DNA of 64,000 bases, taken from positions 1 to 64,000 of the forward strand of contig JAVKIE010000011.1 of NCBI GenBank assembly GCA_031459615.1, written 5' to 3'. The notes beneath the pieces are model-generated. The model was not told the DNA's origin and did not search any database. It worked only from the letters and a program-made list of their open reading frames with translations. The position numbers and the translations under genes were made by a program. Below, in pieces: positions 1 through 8,785 of the stretch (its first letter is position 1; the number at the start of each line of letters is the position of its first letter). Origin of the DNA: Calidihabitans tengchongensis. GTDB lineage: Bacteria; Sysuimicrobiota; Sysuimicrobiia; Sysuimicrobiales; Kaftiobacteriaceae.

Positions 1-312
1 CCCGCATCTTCCTCCGTGGGATCCAGCGAGCCCGGCCCGCTCGAAGACCAGGGACCCGCGGTTCTGCAACCACGAGCGCCCGCATCAGGGAGACCGCCTG
101 AGGGGGCATATGCCGGCGTCCGCGTTCCTGAGTCGGTCAACCGCGCGAGTCATGACGGACTCGGCCGGAGCGAGCAGGCGCACACGCCTGGTCGCACTGG
201 GCACCGGACAGACTGCCCCCGCGCGTGACAGTTCGTCGGTGGGCATGGGATACACGTCTCAGCTGCCGGTCCGTGCACGCCCGCCGGGCTCGGAGACGCT
301 CCTGGGGCGACC
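1..312. other. Stretch without a recognised gene
   Basis: Short open frames on both strands here have no recognisable domain, no convincing ribosome binding site and the arginine/proline-rich look of GC-rich shadow translation. No tRNA-like fold or terminator hairpin was evident. It may be the downstream flank of the DUF167 gene or the end of a feature lying outside the window. Confidence 0.4.
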
Positions 313-543
313 TCACCGGCTGATTTTCAGGCCGATCTCCACGAGCTTCCTTCTCCCCCGCCATCCCCCCACCACGCGGACCTGCGCTCGTGAGACGCCC
401 AGGTGAGCGGCGAGCACCCGGACCACCGCGTCGTTGGCCCGGTTTCCCACCGGCGGCTCTCGCACGTAGACGACATACCCCCCGGCCGTCTGCACGACTT
501 TCTCGTCCCGAGAGCGGGGCTTGACCACCACGGCCACCTTCAT
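313..543 (-). CDS. DUF167 (YggU-like) small protein
   Basis: A 76-residue protein of the DUF167/YggU family, whose biochemical role is not established. It shows the family pattern of an N-terminal strand with a V-K-P-R-S motif (residues 7-11), a central G-N-R-A-N-D-A-V block and a C-terminal G-W-R-G-R-R-K-L-V-E-I segment. The frame is open further upstream, but the ATG at 541-543 is preceded by a clear AGGAGG and matches the family start and length. It lies just downstream of the BMP-type importer genes on the same strand and could be read through from them. Family assignment is fairly secure; function is unknown. Confidence 0.8.
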   Translation of the reverse strand: MKVAVVVKPRSRDEKVVQTAGGYVVYVREPPVGNRANDAVVRVLAAHLGVSRAQVRVVGGWRGRRKLVEIGLKISR

Positions 544-587
544 CTCTTCACGTCCTCCTGACCCAGGCGTACTGGCGTATCCTGGCC

Positions 588-1514
588 TCACACCTGGAGC
601 CGGCGCTCGCGGTCGTAGTTGCGGCCCAGAAACGCCGGCACGCGCAGCCGGCGGAAGGTGGGCATCATCACCGCCATGGTGGCCAGATACGGCAGCATGA
701 GGATCAGCTGGTAGGGCACGCCCACCCCGGTGACCTGCACCCGGAATGCCAGCACCTCCACCGCGGCGAAGAACAGCGCCCCCAGCAGGATCAGGTGGGG
801 ACTCCACCCCCCAAAGAACGTCAGGGCGATGGACAGCCATCCCCGCCCCCGCACGATGCCATCGGTGAAGGTGGCCGTGTACACCATCGGGAGATACGCG
901 CCGGCCAGCCCGATCAGCATCGACCCCGCCACGGTGGTGGCGTAGCGCATCACCGCCACGTTGATGCCCAGACTGTCGGCAGCCATGGGATTTTCTCCAA
1001 CCGCCTGCAGCGCCAGCCCCGGCCCCGTGTGGTACAGGAACAGATACAGGACCGCCGACAGCACCACCGCCGCGTACACCAGCGCGTTGTGGCGGAAGAA
1101 GACCTCCCCCAGCACCGGCAGGCGGCTCAACCCGGGCACCGGGATGTCCCTCAGGGTCGGGATCAGCGGCGGGGTCAGGGTGACGCCGACCGCCAGCCGG
1201 TACAGGAGCGTGGACAGGGCCAGGCCGATGAAGAACAGGCTCAGCCCCACCACGAACTGGTCCATCTTCAACGTGGTGGTGAAGGCGGCCAGGACCAGCC
1301 CGAACAGCCCGCCCACCACCATCGCCAGCAGCATCCCATCCAGCAGGTTGCCCCCCGACAGATAGGCGCCCAGAAAACCCACCGACGCGCCGGTCAGCAT
1401 GATGCCCTCCTGGGCGACGTTGAACACGCCCGCGCGGCCGGCCAGCATGGTCCCCTGGCCGGCCAGGACGTAGGGCACCAGGGTCAGCATCACCAGGCGG
1501 ATGAAGGTCACCAC
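588..1514 (-). CDS. BMP-type ABC importer permease 2 (YufQ/NupQ-like)
   Basis: Inner-membrane permease of the BPD_transp_2 family, 308 residues with about eight to ten hydrophobic segments. The N-terminal block with G-Q-G-T-M-L-A-G-R-A-G-V-F-N-V-A-Q-E-G is typical of the second permease of purine-nucleoside-type importers that use BmpA-like binding proteins. The start is a GTG; an AGGAGGTGA sits 18 nt upstream, so the spacing is loose and the start is only probable. It is the last transport gene of a four-gene minus-strand operon (binding protein, ATPase, permease, permease) and begins 16 nt after the preceding stop. The substrate could be a nucleoside or another small organic solute; the sequence does not decide. 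Confidence 0.85.
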   Translation of the reverse strand: MVTFIRLVMLTLVPYVLAGQGTMLAGRAGVFNVAQEGIMLTGASVGFLGAYLSGGNLLDGMLLAMVVGGLFGLVLAAFTTTLKMDQFVVGLSLFFIGLALSTLLYRLAVGVTLTPPLIPTLRDIPVPGLSRLPVLGEVFFRHNALVYAAVVLSAVLYLFLYHTGPGLALQAVGENPMAADSLGINVAVMRYATTVAGSMLIGLAGAYLPMVYTATFTDGIVRGRGWLSIALTFFGGWSPHLILLGALFFAAVEVLAFRVQVTGVGVPYQLILMLPYLATMAVMMPTFRRLRVPAFLGRNYDRERRLQV

Positions 1515-1530
1515 CGCGTCCGTGGTCGGC

Positions 1531-2556
1531 TCACCTCCTGCGCACGACGTCAGACAGCAGCACGAAGACCAGCACCAGCCCCTCCACCACGAACACGACT
1601 TCGACCGGGATCATCATGGTGCGCTGCATGGCCCGGGCCCCCACGTCCAGGACCGCGATGGCGAACGCCACCGGCGGCACGGCCACCAGGTTGCCCCGGG
1701 CCAGCAGTCCCACCAGGATGCTGAGCAGGAGGTAGTTGGACTGCACTCCCTCGATCAGCCGGTGGTGCACCCCTGCGACCTCGATGGCGCCCGCCAGGCC
1801 GGCCAGGGCGCCTCCCAGGACCAGCGCCAGAGGCGCGATGCGGCCTACGGGGATCCCGTGCAGCATCGCGGCTCGGGCATTGGCGCCGGTGGCCCGCAGC
1901 TCGTAGCCAGCCGCGGTGCGGTACACGAACACCGCGACCGCGCCCGCAGCGCCCAGGGCCAGGAGAATCCCGGCGTGCAGGGGCGGGCTGGCCACCAGCA
2001 GCGGGAGCCGGGCGGCGGGGGCAATCGGGATTGTGGTGGGATGGCCGGCGGCGGTGTCCGGCCACCCTTCGGTGGCGACGTAGTCCATCACGCCGAAGGA
2101 CACGAAGTTCATCAGCACGGTGGTGAGGATCTCGCTGACCCCGAACCGGTACAGCAGCCAGGCCGGCAGGGCGGCCCACAGCGCTCCCGCTCCCACCCCG
2201 ACCACCACCACCGCCGGGAGGACCGCCGCCGCCGGCAGGCCGGCCAGCAGGATCCCCGCCGCCGCGGACCCGACAGCGCCGGCGATGAGCTGCCCCTCGC
2301 CGCCGATGTTGAACTTCCAGGCGGCCAGCGGCACCGTGAACGCCAGCGCCAGCAGCAGGACCGGGACGAACTTCAGCAGGGTCTGGATGACGCCGTTGGC
2401 GGTGCGGAAGGAGGTGAGCAGGATCGTACTGTAGGCCCGGACGACATCAAAACCCAGGGCCGCCAGGAAGATGCCCGCCGCCCCGAAGGCGACCGCCACT
2501 GCCGCCAGATAGGGCACCGCATCTCCCGCCGGAGGAAGGTGGCGTCGGGTGTTCAC
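1531..2556 (-). CDS. BMP-type ABC importer permease 1 (YufP/NupP-like)
   Basis: Permease of 341 residues with about ten membrane segments. It has the conserved K-F-N-I-G-G-E-G-Q block (around residue 81) and the G-V-S-E-I-L-T-T-V-L-M-N motif typical of the first permease of BmpA-dependent importers. It would pair with the downstream permease to form the heterodimeric channel. Its start lies 7 nt from the end of the ATPase gene, which implies co-transcription and probably translational coupling. Family assignment is strong, substrate assignment is not. Confidence 0.87.
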   Translation of the reverse strand: MNTRRHLPPAGDAVPYLAAVAVAFGAAGIFLAALGFDVVRAYSTILLTSFRTANGVIQTLLKFVPVLLLALAFTVPLAAWKFNIGGEGQLIAGAVGSAAAGILLAGLPAAAVLPAVVVVGVGAGALWAALPAWLLYRFGVSEILTTVLMNFVSFGVMDYVATEGWPDTAAGHPTTIPIAPAARLPLLVASPPLHAGILLALGAAGAVAVFVYRTAAGYELRATGANARAAMLHGIPVGRIAPLALVLGGALAGLAGAIEVAGVHHRLIEGVQSNYLLLSILVGLLARGNLVAVPPVAFAIAVLDVGARAMQRTMMIPVEVVFVVEGLVLVFVLLSDVVRRR

Positions 2557-2563
2557 CGCCCGC

Positions 2564-4123
2564 TCACCCAGGGACGTCCACCCCGCTCATCAGCCGGCCG
2601 AGCCGGTAGCGGTCGTAGGCCCCGCGCTCCAGCACCCCCACGATCCGCCCGCGGAAGATCACGGCGACGCGGTCGGCGAGCAGCATCAACTCGTCCAGGT
2701 CCTCGGACAGCAGCAGGATCCCCGCCCCGCGGGAACGCAGGTCCAGCAGCCGGGCGTAGACAAACTCGGTGGACGGCACGTCCAGTCCCCGGGTGGGGTT
2801 GTGGGCAATCAGCACCCGGCAGGGGTGCGAGAACGCCCGGGCCAGCATCACCCGCTGGATGTTACCCCCCGACAGGGTCGCCGCAGGAGCGTGGGGGCCG
2901 GGCGTCTGGATCCGGTACTCCCCGATCATACCGCGCGCCGCCGCCAGGGCCGTCGACCAGTCCAGCCACGGCCCGCGGCTGTAGGGCGGGCGGCGGTGGA
3001 ATCCCAGGATCAGGTTGTGGACCACGCTGGCGGCTGGCAGGAATCCGTCCCGGAGGCGGTCTTCAGGGATATAGGTCACACCCCGGGCCAGCAGCTGCGC
3101 CGTGGTGGCGCGGCTCAGGTCCTCCCCCTCCACCCACAGCCGGCCGGCGGCGCGAGGGCGCACGCCCATGATCGCTTCCACCAGTTCGCGCTGGCCGTTG
3201 CCGGCGACCCCCGCGATGCCGAGAATTTCCCCCCGGCGGACTTCCAGGGAGCACCCCCGCACCACCGGCACGCCGGCGACGGACACGGTCAGGCCGTCCA
3301 CCCGCAGGGCCACCTGCTCGGCCGGAGGCACCCGCTCGTCCCGCCCCCCGCCGAACAGCAGGCTGTGGGCCACGTCCACGTCCGCACCCACCATGGCCCG
3401 CACCAGGGCCTCCTCGGACGCCTCCCTCCCCGGCAGGGTCGCCACGGTGCGTCCCTGCCGCATCACCGAAATGCGGTCGCAGACGGCGCGGGCTTCGCGG
3501 ATCTTGTGGGTGATGAACACGACGCTGATCCCCTCCCGCACCATCGCCCGCAGGGAGGCGAACAGGGAGTCCACCTCCTGCGGCGTCAGATTGGTGGTGG
3601 GCTCGTCCAGGATCAGCACCCGCGCCTGGCGGTAAAGGGCCTTGAGGATCTCCACCCGCTGGCGGGCGCCCACCGGCAGATCCGCGACCCGCACCCGGGG
3701 ATCCACATCCAGCCCGAAGCGCGCCGCCAGGTCCCGGATGCGCTCGTCGGCCCCGCCCGCCCGGGCGAGGGCAGGGCCCGGCAGACCCAGGACGATGTTC
3801 TGCGCCACGGTGAACGAGTCGATCTGGAGGAAATGCTGGTGGACCATGCCGATGCCGCACGCCAGGGCATCCCGGGGAGACCGGATCTGCGCGGGGCGGC
3901 CACCCAGCCGCACCTCTCCCCCGTCGGCCCGGTACAGCCCGTAGAGGATGTTCATCAGGGTGGTCTTGCCGGCGCCGTTGCCGCCCAGCAGGCCGTGGAT
4001 CTCTCCCTCGCGGACGTCCAGGCGGGCGCCGTCCAGGGCGACCACCGGCCCGAAGGTCTTGCGGACGTCCCGCATCTCCACCGCGGCGGCCCCCGCCCCG
4101 CCGCCGGCTGCCTGCCCGGTCAT
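2564..4123 (-). CDS. BMP-type ABC importer ATPase, tandem ABC domains (YufO/NupO-like)
   Basis: A 519-residue ATPase with two fused ABC domains, as in sugar and nucleoside importers. The first domain (about 10-245) carries Walker A G-G-N-G-A-G-K-T-T, a divergent signature V-G-A-R-Q and Walker B L-I-L-D-E-P-T. The second (about 265-515) has the degenerate features usual for the family: no classical Walker A, signature L-S-G-G-N, and L-I-A-H-N-P-T-R-G-L-D in place of Walker B. ATP hydrolysis is therefore expected mainly in one composite site. It starts 8 nt downstream of the binding-protein stop in the same operon and would energise import through the two permeases that follow. Confidence 0.9.
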   Translation of the reverse strand: MTGQAAGGGAGAAAVEMRDVRKTFGPVVALDGARLDVREGEIHGLLGGNGAGKTTLMNILYGLYRADGGEVRLGGRPAQIRSPRDALACGIGMVHQHFLQIDSFTVAQNIVLGLPGPALARAGGADERIRDLAARFGLDVDPRVRVADLPVGARQRVEILKALYRQARVLILDEPTTNLTPQEVDSLFASLRAMVREGISVVFITHKIREARAVCDRISVMRQGRTVATLPGREASEEALVRAMVGADVDVAHSLLFGGGRDERVPPAEQVALRVDGLTVSVAGVPVVRGCSLEVRRGEILGIAGVAGNGQRELVEAIMGVRPRAAGRLWVEGEDLSRATTAQLLARGVTYIPEDRLRDGFLPAASVVHNLILGFHRRPPYSRGPWLDWSTALAAARGMIGEYRIQTPGPHAPAATLSGGNIQRVMLARAFSHPCRVLIAHNPTRGLDVPSTEFVYARLLDLRSRGAGILLLSEDLDELMLLADRVAVIFRGRIVGVLERGAYDRYRLGRLMSGVDVPG

Positions 4124-4131
4124 GGCCGCTC

Positions 4132-5142
4132 CTACCGGACGGGCGTCACGTCCTTGACCACGGTGATCTTGCCGGCCACCAGATCGGCCACCAGCCGCCG
4201 CATGGCGACGGCCACCGGGTCGGGGACGTTGCGCAGGGGGAACTGCAGCGCCACGCCGGTGTCAAACCCCAGCGGGTAGTACCCGCTCCTCTCGCCGCGG
4301 GAGATGCGCCGGACGATGGTCCGCAGGGGTCCGGCAAAGTCGTAGAGGACCGACGTGACGTAGTGCTGGGGGGCGAAGCTCAATTTGTCGGTGTACTTGG
4401 CGGTCACCCACACCCGCCGCGGGGCCGCCTTCACCGCCTCGAAAACGCCCAGCATCCCCAGGTTGAGGGACCCCATGATCACGTCGTGGCCCTCGGCGAT
4501 CAGGGCGTCGGTGACCTGGCGGGCCTTGGCGGGGTCGTTGAAGTCTCCGACCCAGACCGGCTTGAACTCCACCTGGCGGCGCTGGTCCCGCAGCGCCTGG
4601 CGAATGGCGTGCACTTCGGAGTACGAGAACGGCAGGGTCAGCCCCCCCACGTAGGCGATCTTCCCGGTCTGGGTGAGCATCGCCGCCAGGGCGCCGATGG
4701 GGTAAAAGCCGATGTGGAAGTTGCGGTCGATGACCCACAGGTTGGGCGGCTGGGGCTGCTGCAGCGGCGCGTCGGCTTCGCCGATGAAGGTGACCGCGGG
4801 AAACTCCCGGGCCAGCTTCTCGGTCTGGGAAATGAACTGGCCCCCGTGGGTCCAGATGACGGAAAATCGCAGGTCGATGTACTCCCGCATGACCCGCTCC
4901 ACGTCGGGCACCGGGACGCTCTCGGAGTACGCCACCTCGGCCCCGAGCTCGCTGGCCACCGACCGCAGGGCCACAAAGCCCAGCGTGTTGTAGTCGGCGT
5001 CGGTGACCACTCCCGGAAAGACCGCCGCCACCCGCAGGCGCGGGGCCGGCGCGGCTCCCAGCTCCCCGGCAGGTAGGACTGCCGCCGTCAGAATCCCTGC
5101 CAGAAGAAAAAAGAACGCACTCCGGATAAGACGACCGGACAT
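4132..5142 (-). CDS. BMP family substrate-binding protein
   Basis: Periplasmic or exported binding protein of the Bmp/Med family (PF02608), 336 residues. The chosen ATG is preceded by TGGAGGAGGC and gives a clean signal peptide: two arginines, a hydrophobic core of about 20 residues, then a likely signal peptidase I site near L-G-A/A-P. The frame is open about 47 codons further upstream, but that part is repeat-encoded and low complexity. No lipobox cysteine is visible, unlike Gram-positive BmpA lipoproteins, so the protein is probably soluble in a periplasm. It is the first gene of the importer operon. Ligand specificity (nucleoside or related compound) is inferred only from the family. Confidence 0.87.
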   Translation of the reverse strand: MSGRLIRSAFFFLLAGILTAAVLPAGELGAAPAPRLRVAAVFPGVVTDADYNTLGFVALRSVASELGAEVAYSESVPVPDVERVMREYIDLRFSVIWTHGGQFISQTEKLAREFPAVTFIGEADAPLQQPQPPNLWVIDRNFHIGFYPIGALAAMLTQTGKIAYVGGLTLPFSYSEVHAIRQALRDQRRQVEFKPVWVGDFNDPAKARQVTDALIAEGHDVIMGSLNLGMLGVFEAVKAAPRRVWVTAKYTDKLSFAPQHYVTSVLYDFAGPLRTIVRRISRGERSGYYPLGFDTGVALQFPLRNVPDPVAVAMRRLVADLVAGKITVVKDVTPVR

Positions 5143-5233
5143 ATCCGCGGGCCTCCTCCACGAGATCTGTGCAGGAGTTTCCATCTGCGCCTGCCGCCCC
5201 CCTGCCTCAGGAGCCCAGGCGCCGACACATGGC

Positions 5234-5422
5234 GGGGACAGTCCCCACCTGCCCACCGGGGACAGTCCCCACCTGCCGGTCATCGTCCGGCCAGTGGAGG
5301 CAATGCGGCGGCAGGCGGCGCCAGGCGCCGGTGACTGGCCCTGCGGGGACAGTCCCCTGCCGGGCCGGGGGACAGTCCCCTCCTGCTGGCGGGGACAGTC
5401 CCCTCCTGCAGGGGACAGTCCC
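5234..5422. repeat. Array of six GGGGACAGTCCCC palindromes
   Basis: Five exact copies of the 13-nt palindrome GGGGACAGTCCCC begin at 5234, 5258, 5345, 5368 and 5391. A sixth, missing its last C, begins at 5411. Copies are followed by related spacers (ACCTGCC, TGCCGGGC, TCCTGC). The array fills the gap between the importer operon and the divergent exported-protein gene, so it overlaps both presumptive promoters. Each copy could form a hairpin or be a protein-binding site; the layout resembles REP-type elements. Confidence 0.85.
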
Positions 5423-5446
5423 GGGGGTGGCAGAACTCCACCCGAG

Positions 5447-6043
5447 ATGACTGCTCAACCCCTGGCGCAGGTGGCCTCTTCCGTCGCGGCGGGCCTGCTG
5501 GCGCTTGTGGGGGTCGTGTCGGCCTCCGACCCGGCCGTCACCCACGAGCGCAGTTCCGGGGTGGCCGTGGTGGGCGGAGGGTTCATCGCCGTCACAGCCG
5601 TCTGGGTGACGCCGGGCCTTACCGTCCATCCCCACTACGCCACCCGGTGGGTATCCGACCCGGCCCGGCGGGCCCGTCACCGCGAGGTGGCGACCGCCCG
5701 GACCCTTTTTTTGATCGAGGTCGCCAACCAGAGCGCGCTGCGTCTGGAAGGGTACCTCGCGCTCAATGCGCGCCTGAGGGTGCACGCGCGGGAACACGCG
5801 CCAGACCCGGACCCCGCCGTGCGCGCTCGCCTGCCCGATCTGTGGCCCGGACCGGCCCTGCAGAGGGTCCCGCCGCACACCACAGTGCTGACCGCGGCGG
5901 CGTTCCCGGCCGTCCCGCCCGGCACCGGACCGGTGATCCTGCTCATCCCGCCCCTGTGGATCTTCCGGGGCTCCCGGCAGATCGGCGAGACGCCGGCATT
6001 CGAGCTAGGTTTTGACCCGCGCGGGCTGACCTATCCGCCGTGA
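5447..6043 (+). CDS. Hypothetical exported or membrane-anchored protein
   Basis: A 198-residue protein of unrecognised family. A short hydrophobic segment near the N-terminus (about residues 11-27) could be an uncleaved anchor or weak signal. A second hydrophobic stretch (G-G-G-F-I-A-V-T-A-V-W-V) follows near residue 45. The remainder is beta-rich, with a conserved-looking I-E-V-A-N-Q-S-A-L-R-L-E-G-Y segment that resembles proteins describing an extracytoplasmic beta-sandwich, but this is only an impression. The ATG at 5447 is the first downstream of the palindrome array; no strong ribosome binding site was seen, so the start is uncertain. No operon partner on this strand. Confidence 0.5.
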   Translation: MTAQPLAQVASSVAAGLLALVGVVSASDPAVTHERSSGVAVVGGGFIAVTAVWVTPGLTVHPHYATRWVSDPARRARHREVATARTLFLIEVANQSALRLEGYLALNARLRVHAREHAPDPDPAVRARLPDLWPGPALQRVPPHTTVLTAAAFPAVPPGTGPVILLIPPLWIFRGSRQIGETPAFELGFDPRGLTYPP

Positions 6044-6175
6044 ACCGGAAGGGAGCCCGCTCCCGCGCGATAAGATGGGCGCGCTCGGTGAGGGCCCACC
6101 GCTGCGGACCTGACGGCGCCGGGGGACCCGGCGGTGGTGCGGGGCCGCATCTTCGCCGGAGCGGTGCCCGTGGCG

Positions 6176-6844
6176 TCAGACCAGGTGCTCGTCCAGGTAG
6201 TCGGCCAGCGCCCGGGCGATGGCCTCCTTGCCGATGGGCATCTGGGCAATGCGGCCGTCGGGCGTGATGAAGTAGCCGATGTGCCGGCCGCTTTCGATCT
6301 CGCTGAGGTCGTTGGCGATGACCAGATCGCATCGGTTGCGGCGCAGGAAGTCATGCGCGATCTGCCGCAGCTCCTCGGGCGTCTTGCCGATCTCCAGCTT
6401 GAACCCCACCAGAAACGTATCGGGGGCCAGCTCCTTCACCAGCGCGATGGCCTTGGGGGTGGGCACCAGCCGCACGACCCACTCCTGGACGTGGGAGCCG
6501 GTCTTGTAGGGGCGCACGGTGTCGGGCTGGAAATCCAGGACCGCCATGGGGTGGATCACGGCGTGGTAACCGCCCCCGGGCAGCTCCTGGCGGAAGACCG
6601 CGATGAGGTCGTCCACGGTCTCCACGGGCACCAGCTGCAGGTGGTCCACCCGCGGGCCGCGCAGGACCGGCGTCTGGCTGCCCCGGCCGTAGACGTAGGT
6701 CACGTGGGCGCCGCGGCGCACCACCTCCTCGGCGATGAGCGCCCCCAACCGGCCGGTCGCTTTGTTGGTGATATAGCGCACCGCGTCCAGCGCCACCCGG
6801 GTGGGGCCGGAGGTGACCAGCAGCCGCTTGCCGCGCAGCGGCAT
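6176..6844 (-). CDS. coaB: Phosphopantothenate-cysteine ligase domain protein (CoaB-like)
   Basis: A 222-residue protein matching the CoaB half of bifunctional CoaBC, which joins 4'-phosphopantothenate and cysteine using a nucleotide triphosphate in coenzyme A synthesis. It opens with L-L-V-T-S-G-P-T-R and the dinucleotide-binding-like N-K-A-T-G-R-L-G-A block. It then has F-L-V-G-F-K-L-E (about 138) and V-I-A-N-D-L-S (about 178), all hallmarks of the family. The CoaC decarboxylase domain is absent, so this is a stand-alone ligase as in streptococci, and a separate coaC should exist elsewhere. It begins 33 nt downstream of glyA on the same strand. A divergent paralogue with another substrate remains possible. 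Confidence 0.75.
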   Translation of the reverse strand: MPLRGKRLLVTSGPTRVALDAVRYITNKATGRLGALIAEEVVRRGAHVTYVYGRGSQTPVLRGPRVDHLQLVPVETVDDLIAVFRQELPGGGYHAVIHPMAVLDFQPDTVRPYKTGSHVQEWVVRLVPTPKAIALVKELAPDTFLVGFKLEIGKTPEELRQIAHDFLRRNRCDLVIANDLSEIESGRHIGYFITPDGRIAQMPIGKEAIARALADYLDEHLV

Positions 6845-6876
6845 GACCCCTCACCCGCTCCGCCAAACCGGCGCGC

Positions 6877-8202
6877 CTAGGTTCCGGGAACGGGAAACCG
6901 CAGGCACAGCTCCCGCACCTCTTCCCGCACCTCCGCCAGGCGGCGGTTGTCCTGAATGCTGCGGCGGAACTCCCGCAAGACCGCCGCCCGCCGGTCCCGG
7001 TCCTCGGGCAGGTGGAACTCCTCGACCTCCCCGGCCACCGCGGCGATCCACTCGGCCAGGCGGTCCATCTCGGGTTCCCGCATACCCCGGGTGGTGGCCG
7101 CCGGCGTGCCCAGGCGGATCCCCGACGGGTAGAACGCCGACGACGGCTCCCGGGGGATGGTGTTTTTGTTGACGGTGATGCCCACCCGGTCCAGCGCCTC
7201 CTGCAGGAAGATGCCCCGCCCCGGGCCGCCGGGGGTGAGATCCACCAGGATCATGTGGTTGTCGGTCCCGCCGGTCACCAGGCGGAACCCCCGGCGCAGC
7301 AGACCGGCGGCCAGGGCCCGGGCGTTGGCCACCACCTGCCGCCCGTACTCGCGGAACGCCGGCTGCATCGCCTCCCCCAGCGCCACCGCGATGGCCGCGG
7401 TGATGTGATCGTGGGGACCGCCCTGCAGGCCCGGAAACACCCAGCGGTCGATCTTCTCGGCCAGCTCGGGATCCTTGCGCAGACCCTTCTCGGTGACCAG
7501 GATCATGGCACCCCGGGGGCCGCGCAGGGTCTTGTGGGTGGTGGTGGTGATGATGTGGGCGTAGGGAACCGGGCTGCGGTGGACGCCGGCCACCACCAGC
7601 CCCGCCACGTGGGCGATGTCGGCGGCAAAGTAGGCGCCCACCTCGTCGGCGACGGCGGCGAACTCCTCGAACGGGAACTCCCGCACGTAGGCGGTGGCCC
7701 CGCACCAGATGAGCCGCGGGCGGTGCTCCCGGGCCAGGGCCCACACCTCGTCCATGTCGATGTACCCGTCGGCGCGCACGTGATAGGGGATGCTGCGGTA
7801 GTACGTCCCGGTGACGCTGACCTTCCACCCGTGGGTCAGGTGCCCGCCGTCGGGAAGGTTCTGACCCATGATGGGATCGCCCGGCTGGCACGTGGCCAGG
7901 TAGACGGCCAGGTTGGCGGGGCTGCCCGAGTACGGCTGCACGTTGGCGTGGGGGACGCCGAACAGGGCCTTGGCCCGTTCCTGGGCCAGGCGCTCGATCT
8001 CGTCCACATACTCGTTGCCGCCGTAGTAGCGTCGGCCCGGATAGCCCTCCGAGTACTTGTTGGTAAACACGGAGCCCATGGCTTCCAGGACCGCCTCGGA
8101 GACGTAGTTCTCCGAGGGGATCAGCTCGATGCCTTCCCGCTGGCGCCGCCGTTCGGCTTCCAGGATGCGGTAGACGTCCGGATCCTGCTCTCGCAGCGTC
8201 AT
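6877..8202 (-). CDS. glyA: Serine hydroxymethyltransferase
   Basis: PLP enzyme interconverting serine and glycine with transfer of a one-carbon unit to tetrahydrofolate. The 441-residue product has the family's order of motifs: N-terminal L-I-P-S-E-N-Y-V-S, N-K-Y-S-E-G-Y-P-G-R-R-Y-Y-G-G, the P-Y-S-G-S-P-A-N block, D-I-A-H-V-A-G-L, and the PLP lysine in T-T-T-T-H-K-T-L-R-G-P-R-G. The frame is open 31 codons upstream, but the ATG at 8200-8202 gives the usual N-terminus (M-T-L-R-E-Q-D-P). The usual I-M-G-L-x-L-x-H-G-G-H is I-M-G-Q-N-L-P-D-G-G-H, a modest departure. It precedes coaB in a run of minus-strand housekeeping genes. Confidence 0.95.
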   Translation of the reverse strand: MTLREQDPDVYRILEAERRRQREGIELIPSENYVSEAVLEAMGSVFTNKYSEGYPGRRYYGGNEYVDEIERLAQERAKALFGVPHANVQPYSGSPANLAVYLATCQPGDPIMGQNLPDGGHLTHGWKVSVTGTYYRSIPYHVRADGYIDMDEVWALAREHRPRLIWCGATAYVREFPFEEFAAVADEVGAYFAADIAHVAGLVVAGVHRSPVPYAHIITTTTHKTLRGPRGAMILVTEKGLRKDPELAEKIDRWVFPGLQGGPHDHITAAIAVALGEAMQPAFREYGRQVVANARALAAGLLRRGFRLVTGGTDNHMILVDLTPGGPGRGIFLQEALDRVGITVNKNTIPREPSSAFYPSGIRLGTPAATTRGMREPEMDRLAEWIAAVAGEVEEFHLPEDRDRRAAVLREFRRSIQDNRRLAEVREEVRELCLRFPVPGT

Positions 8203-8291
8203 CGACGGACCCGCCCTTTCCCTGCAACGTCTGCGGAGGCTACCCTGCTTCCGTTTCTGCGCGGGGCACGCAGACCCTTGCGGACGGGAGG

Positions 8292-8744
8292 TCACAGGCA
8301 GGCGACGGGATCGCCCACCCGGATCAGGCCGTCGCCGTCGGCGGCCACGACCATCGCCAGCTGGCCTCGCACGCCGGCCAGGCGCTGCTGGAACCGCCGG
8401 GGGTCGGGCACGCCCAGCAGCGCGCCGATGTGGGTGCAGGGCTCGCAGGGGCCGGTCAGCTCCAGCACCGCCTGTCCCACGCGCAGGCGAGTCCCGGGCG
8501 GAAGCGCGTCCAGCCCGGGCAGGTCCACCGTGATCTGCTCCCGCAGGTCGCCGGGGCGCAGGTCCAGAGCGGCCAGCGTGGAGGCATCCACCAGAAGCAC
8601 CTGCCGCCGGCCGCCGGGCCGCGCCTTCCCGTGCACGTCTCCGTCCAGCCCGCAGCCCACCCGCGCCCTCACCCAGGGGACGGGGTCGGAGGGTTTGCCG
8701 TGCTCCCGGAGGACCTGAAGGCTGACCACCCGGCCCCGGGCCAT
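8292..8744 (-). CDS. MOSC domain protein
   Basis: A 150-residue stand-alone MOSC (MoCo sulfurase C-terminal) domain. Such domains bind or transfer sulfur to molybdenum cofactor-type centres or handle N-hydroxylated compounds. Visible features are the G-L-D-G-D-V-H-G region near residue 32, the R-Q-V-L-L-V-D segment, and the conserved cysteine motif L-T-G-P-C-E-P-C-T-H-I-G around residues 95-106. It lies 90 nt upstream of glyA on the same strand and 42 nt downstream of the holin-like gene. No molybdoenzyme gene is adjacent, so the partner is unknown. Confidence 0.85.
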   Translation of the reverse strand: MARGRVVSLQVLREHGKPSDPVPWVRARVGCGLDGDVHGKARPGGRRQVLLVDASTLAALDLRPGDLREQITVDLPGLDALPPGTRLRVGQAVLELTGPCEPCTHIGALLGVPDPRRFQQRLAGVRGQLAMVVAADGDGLIRVGDPVACL

Positions 8745-8785
8745 GTCCGCATCTTCCTCCGGCCGGCGGCTCGGGGACCGCCGGG

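Noticed and set aside
5003..5446. N-terminal extension of the hypothetical exported protein through the palindrome array
   Set aside because: The extra translation is repeat-encoded and overlaps the BMP binding-protein gene; the ATG at 5447 is more plausible.
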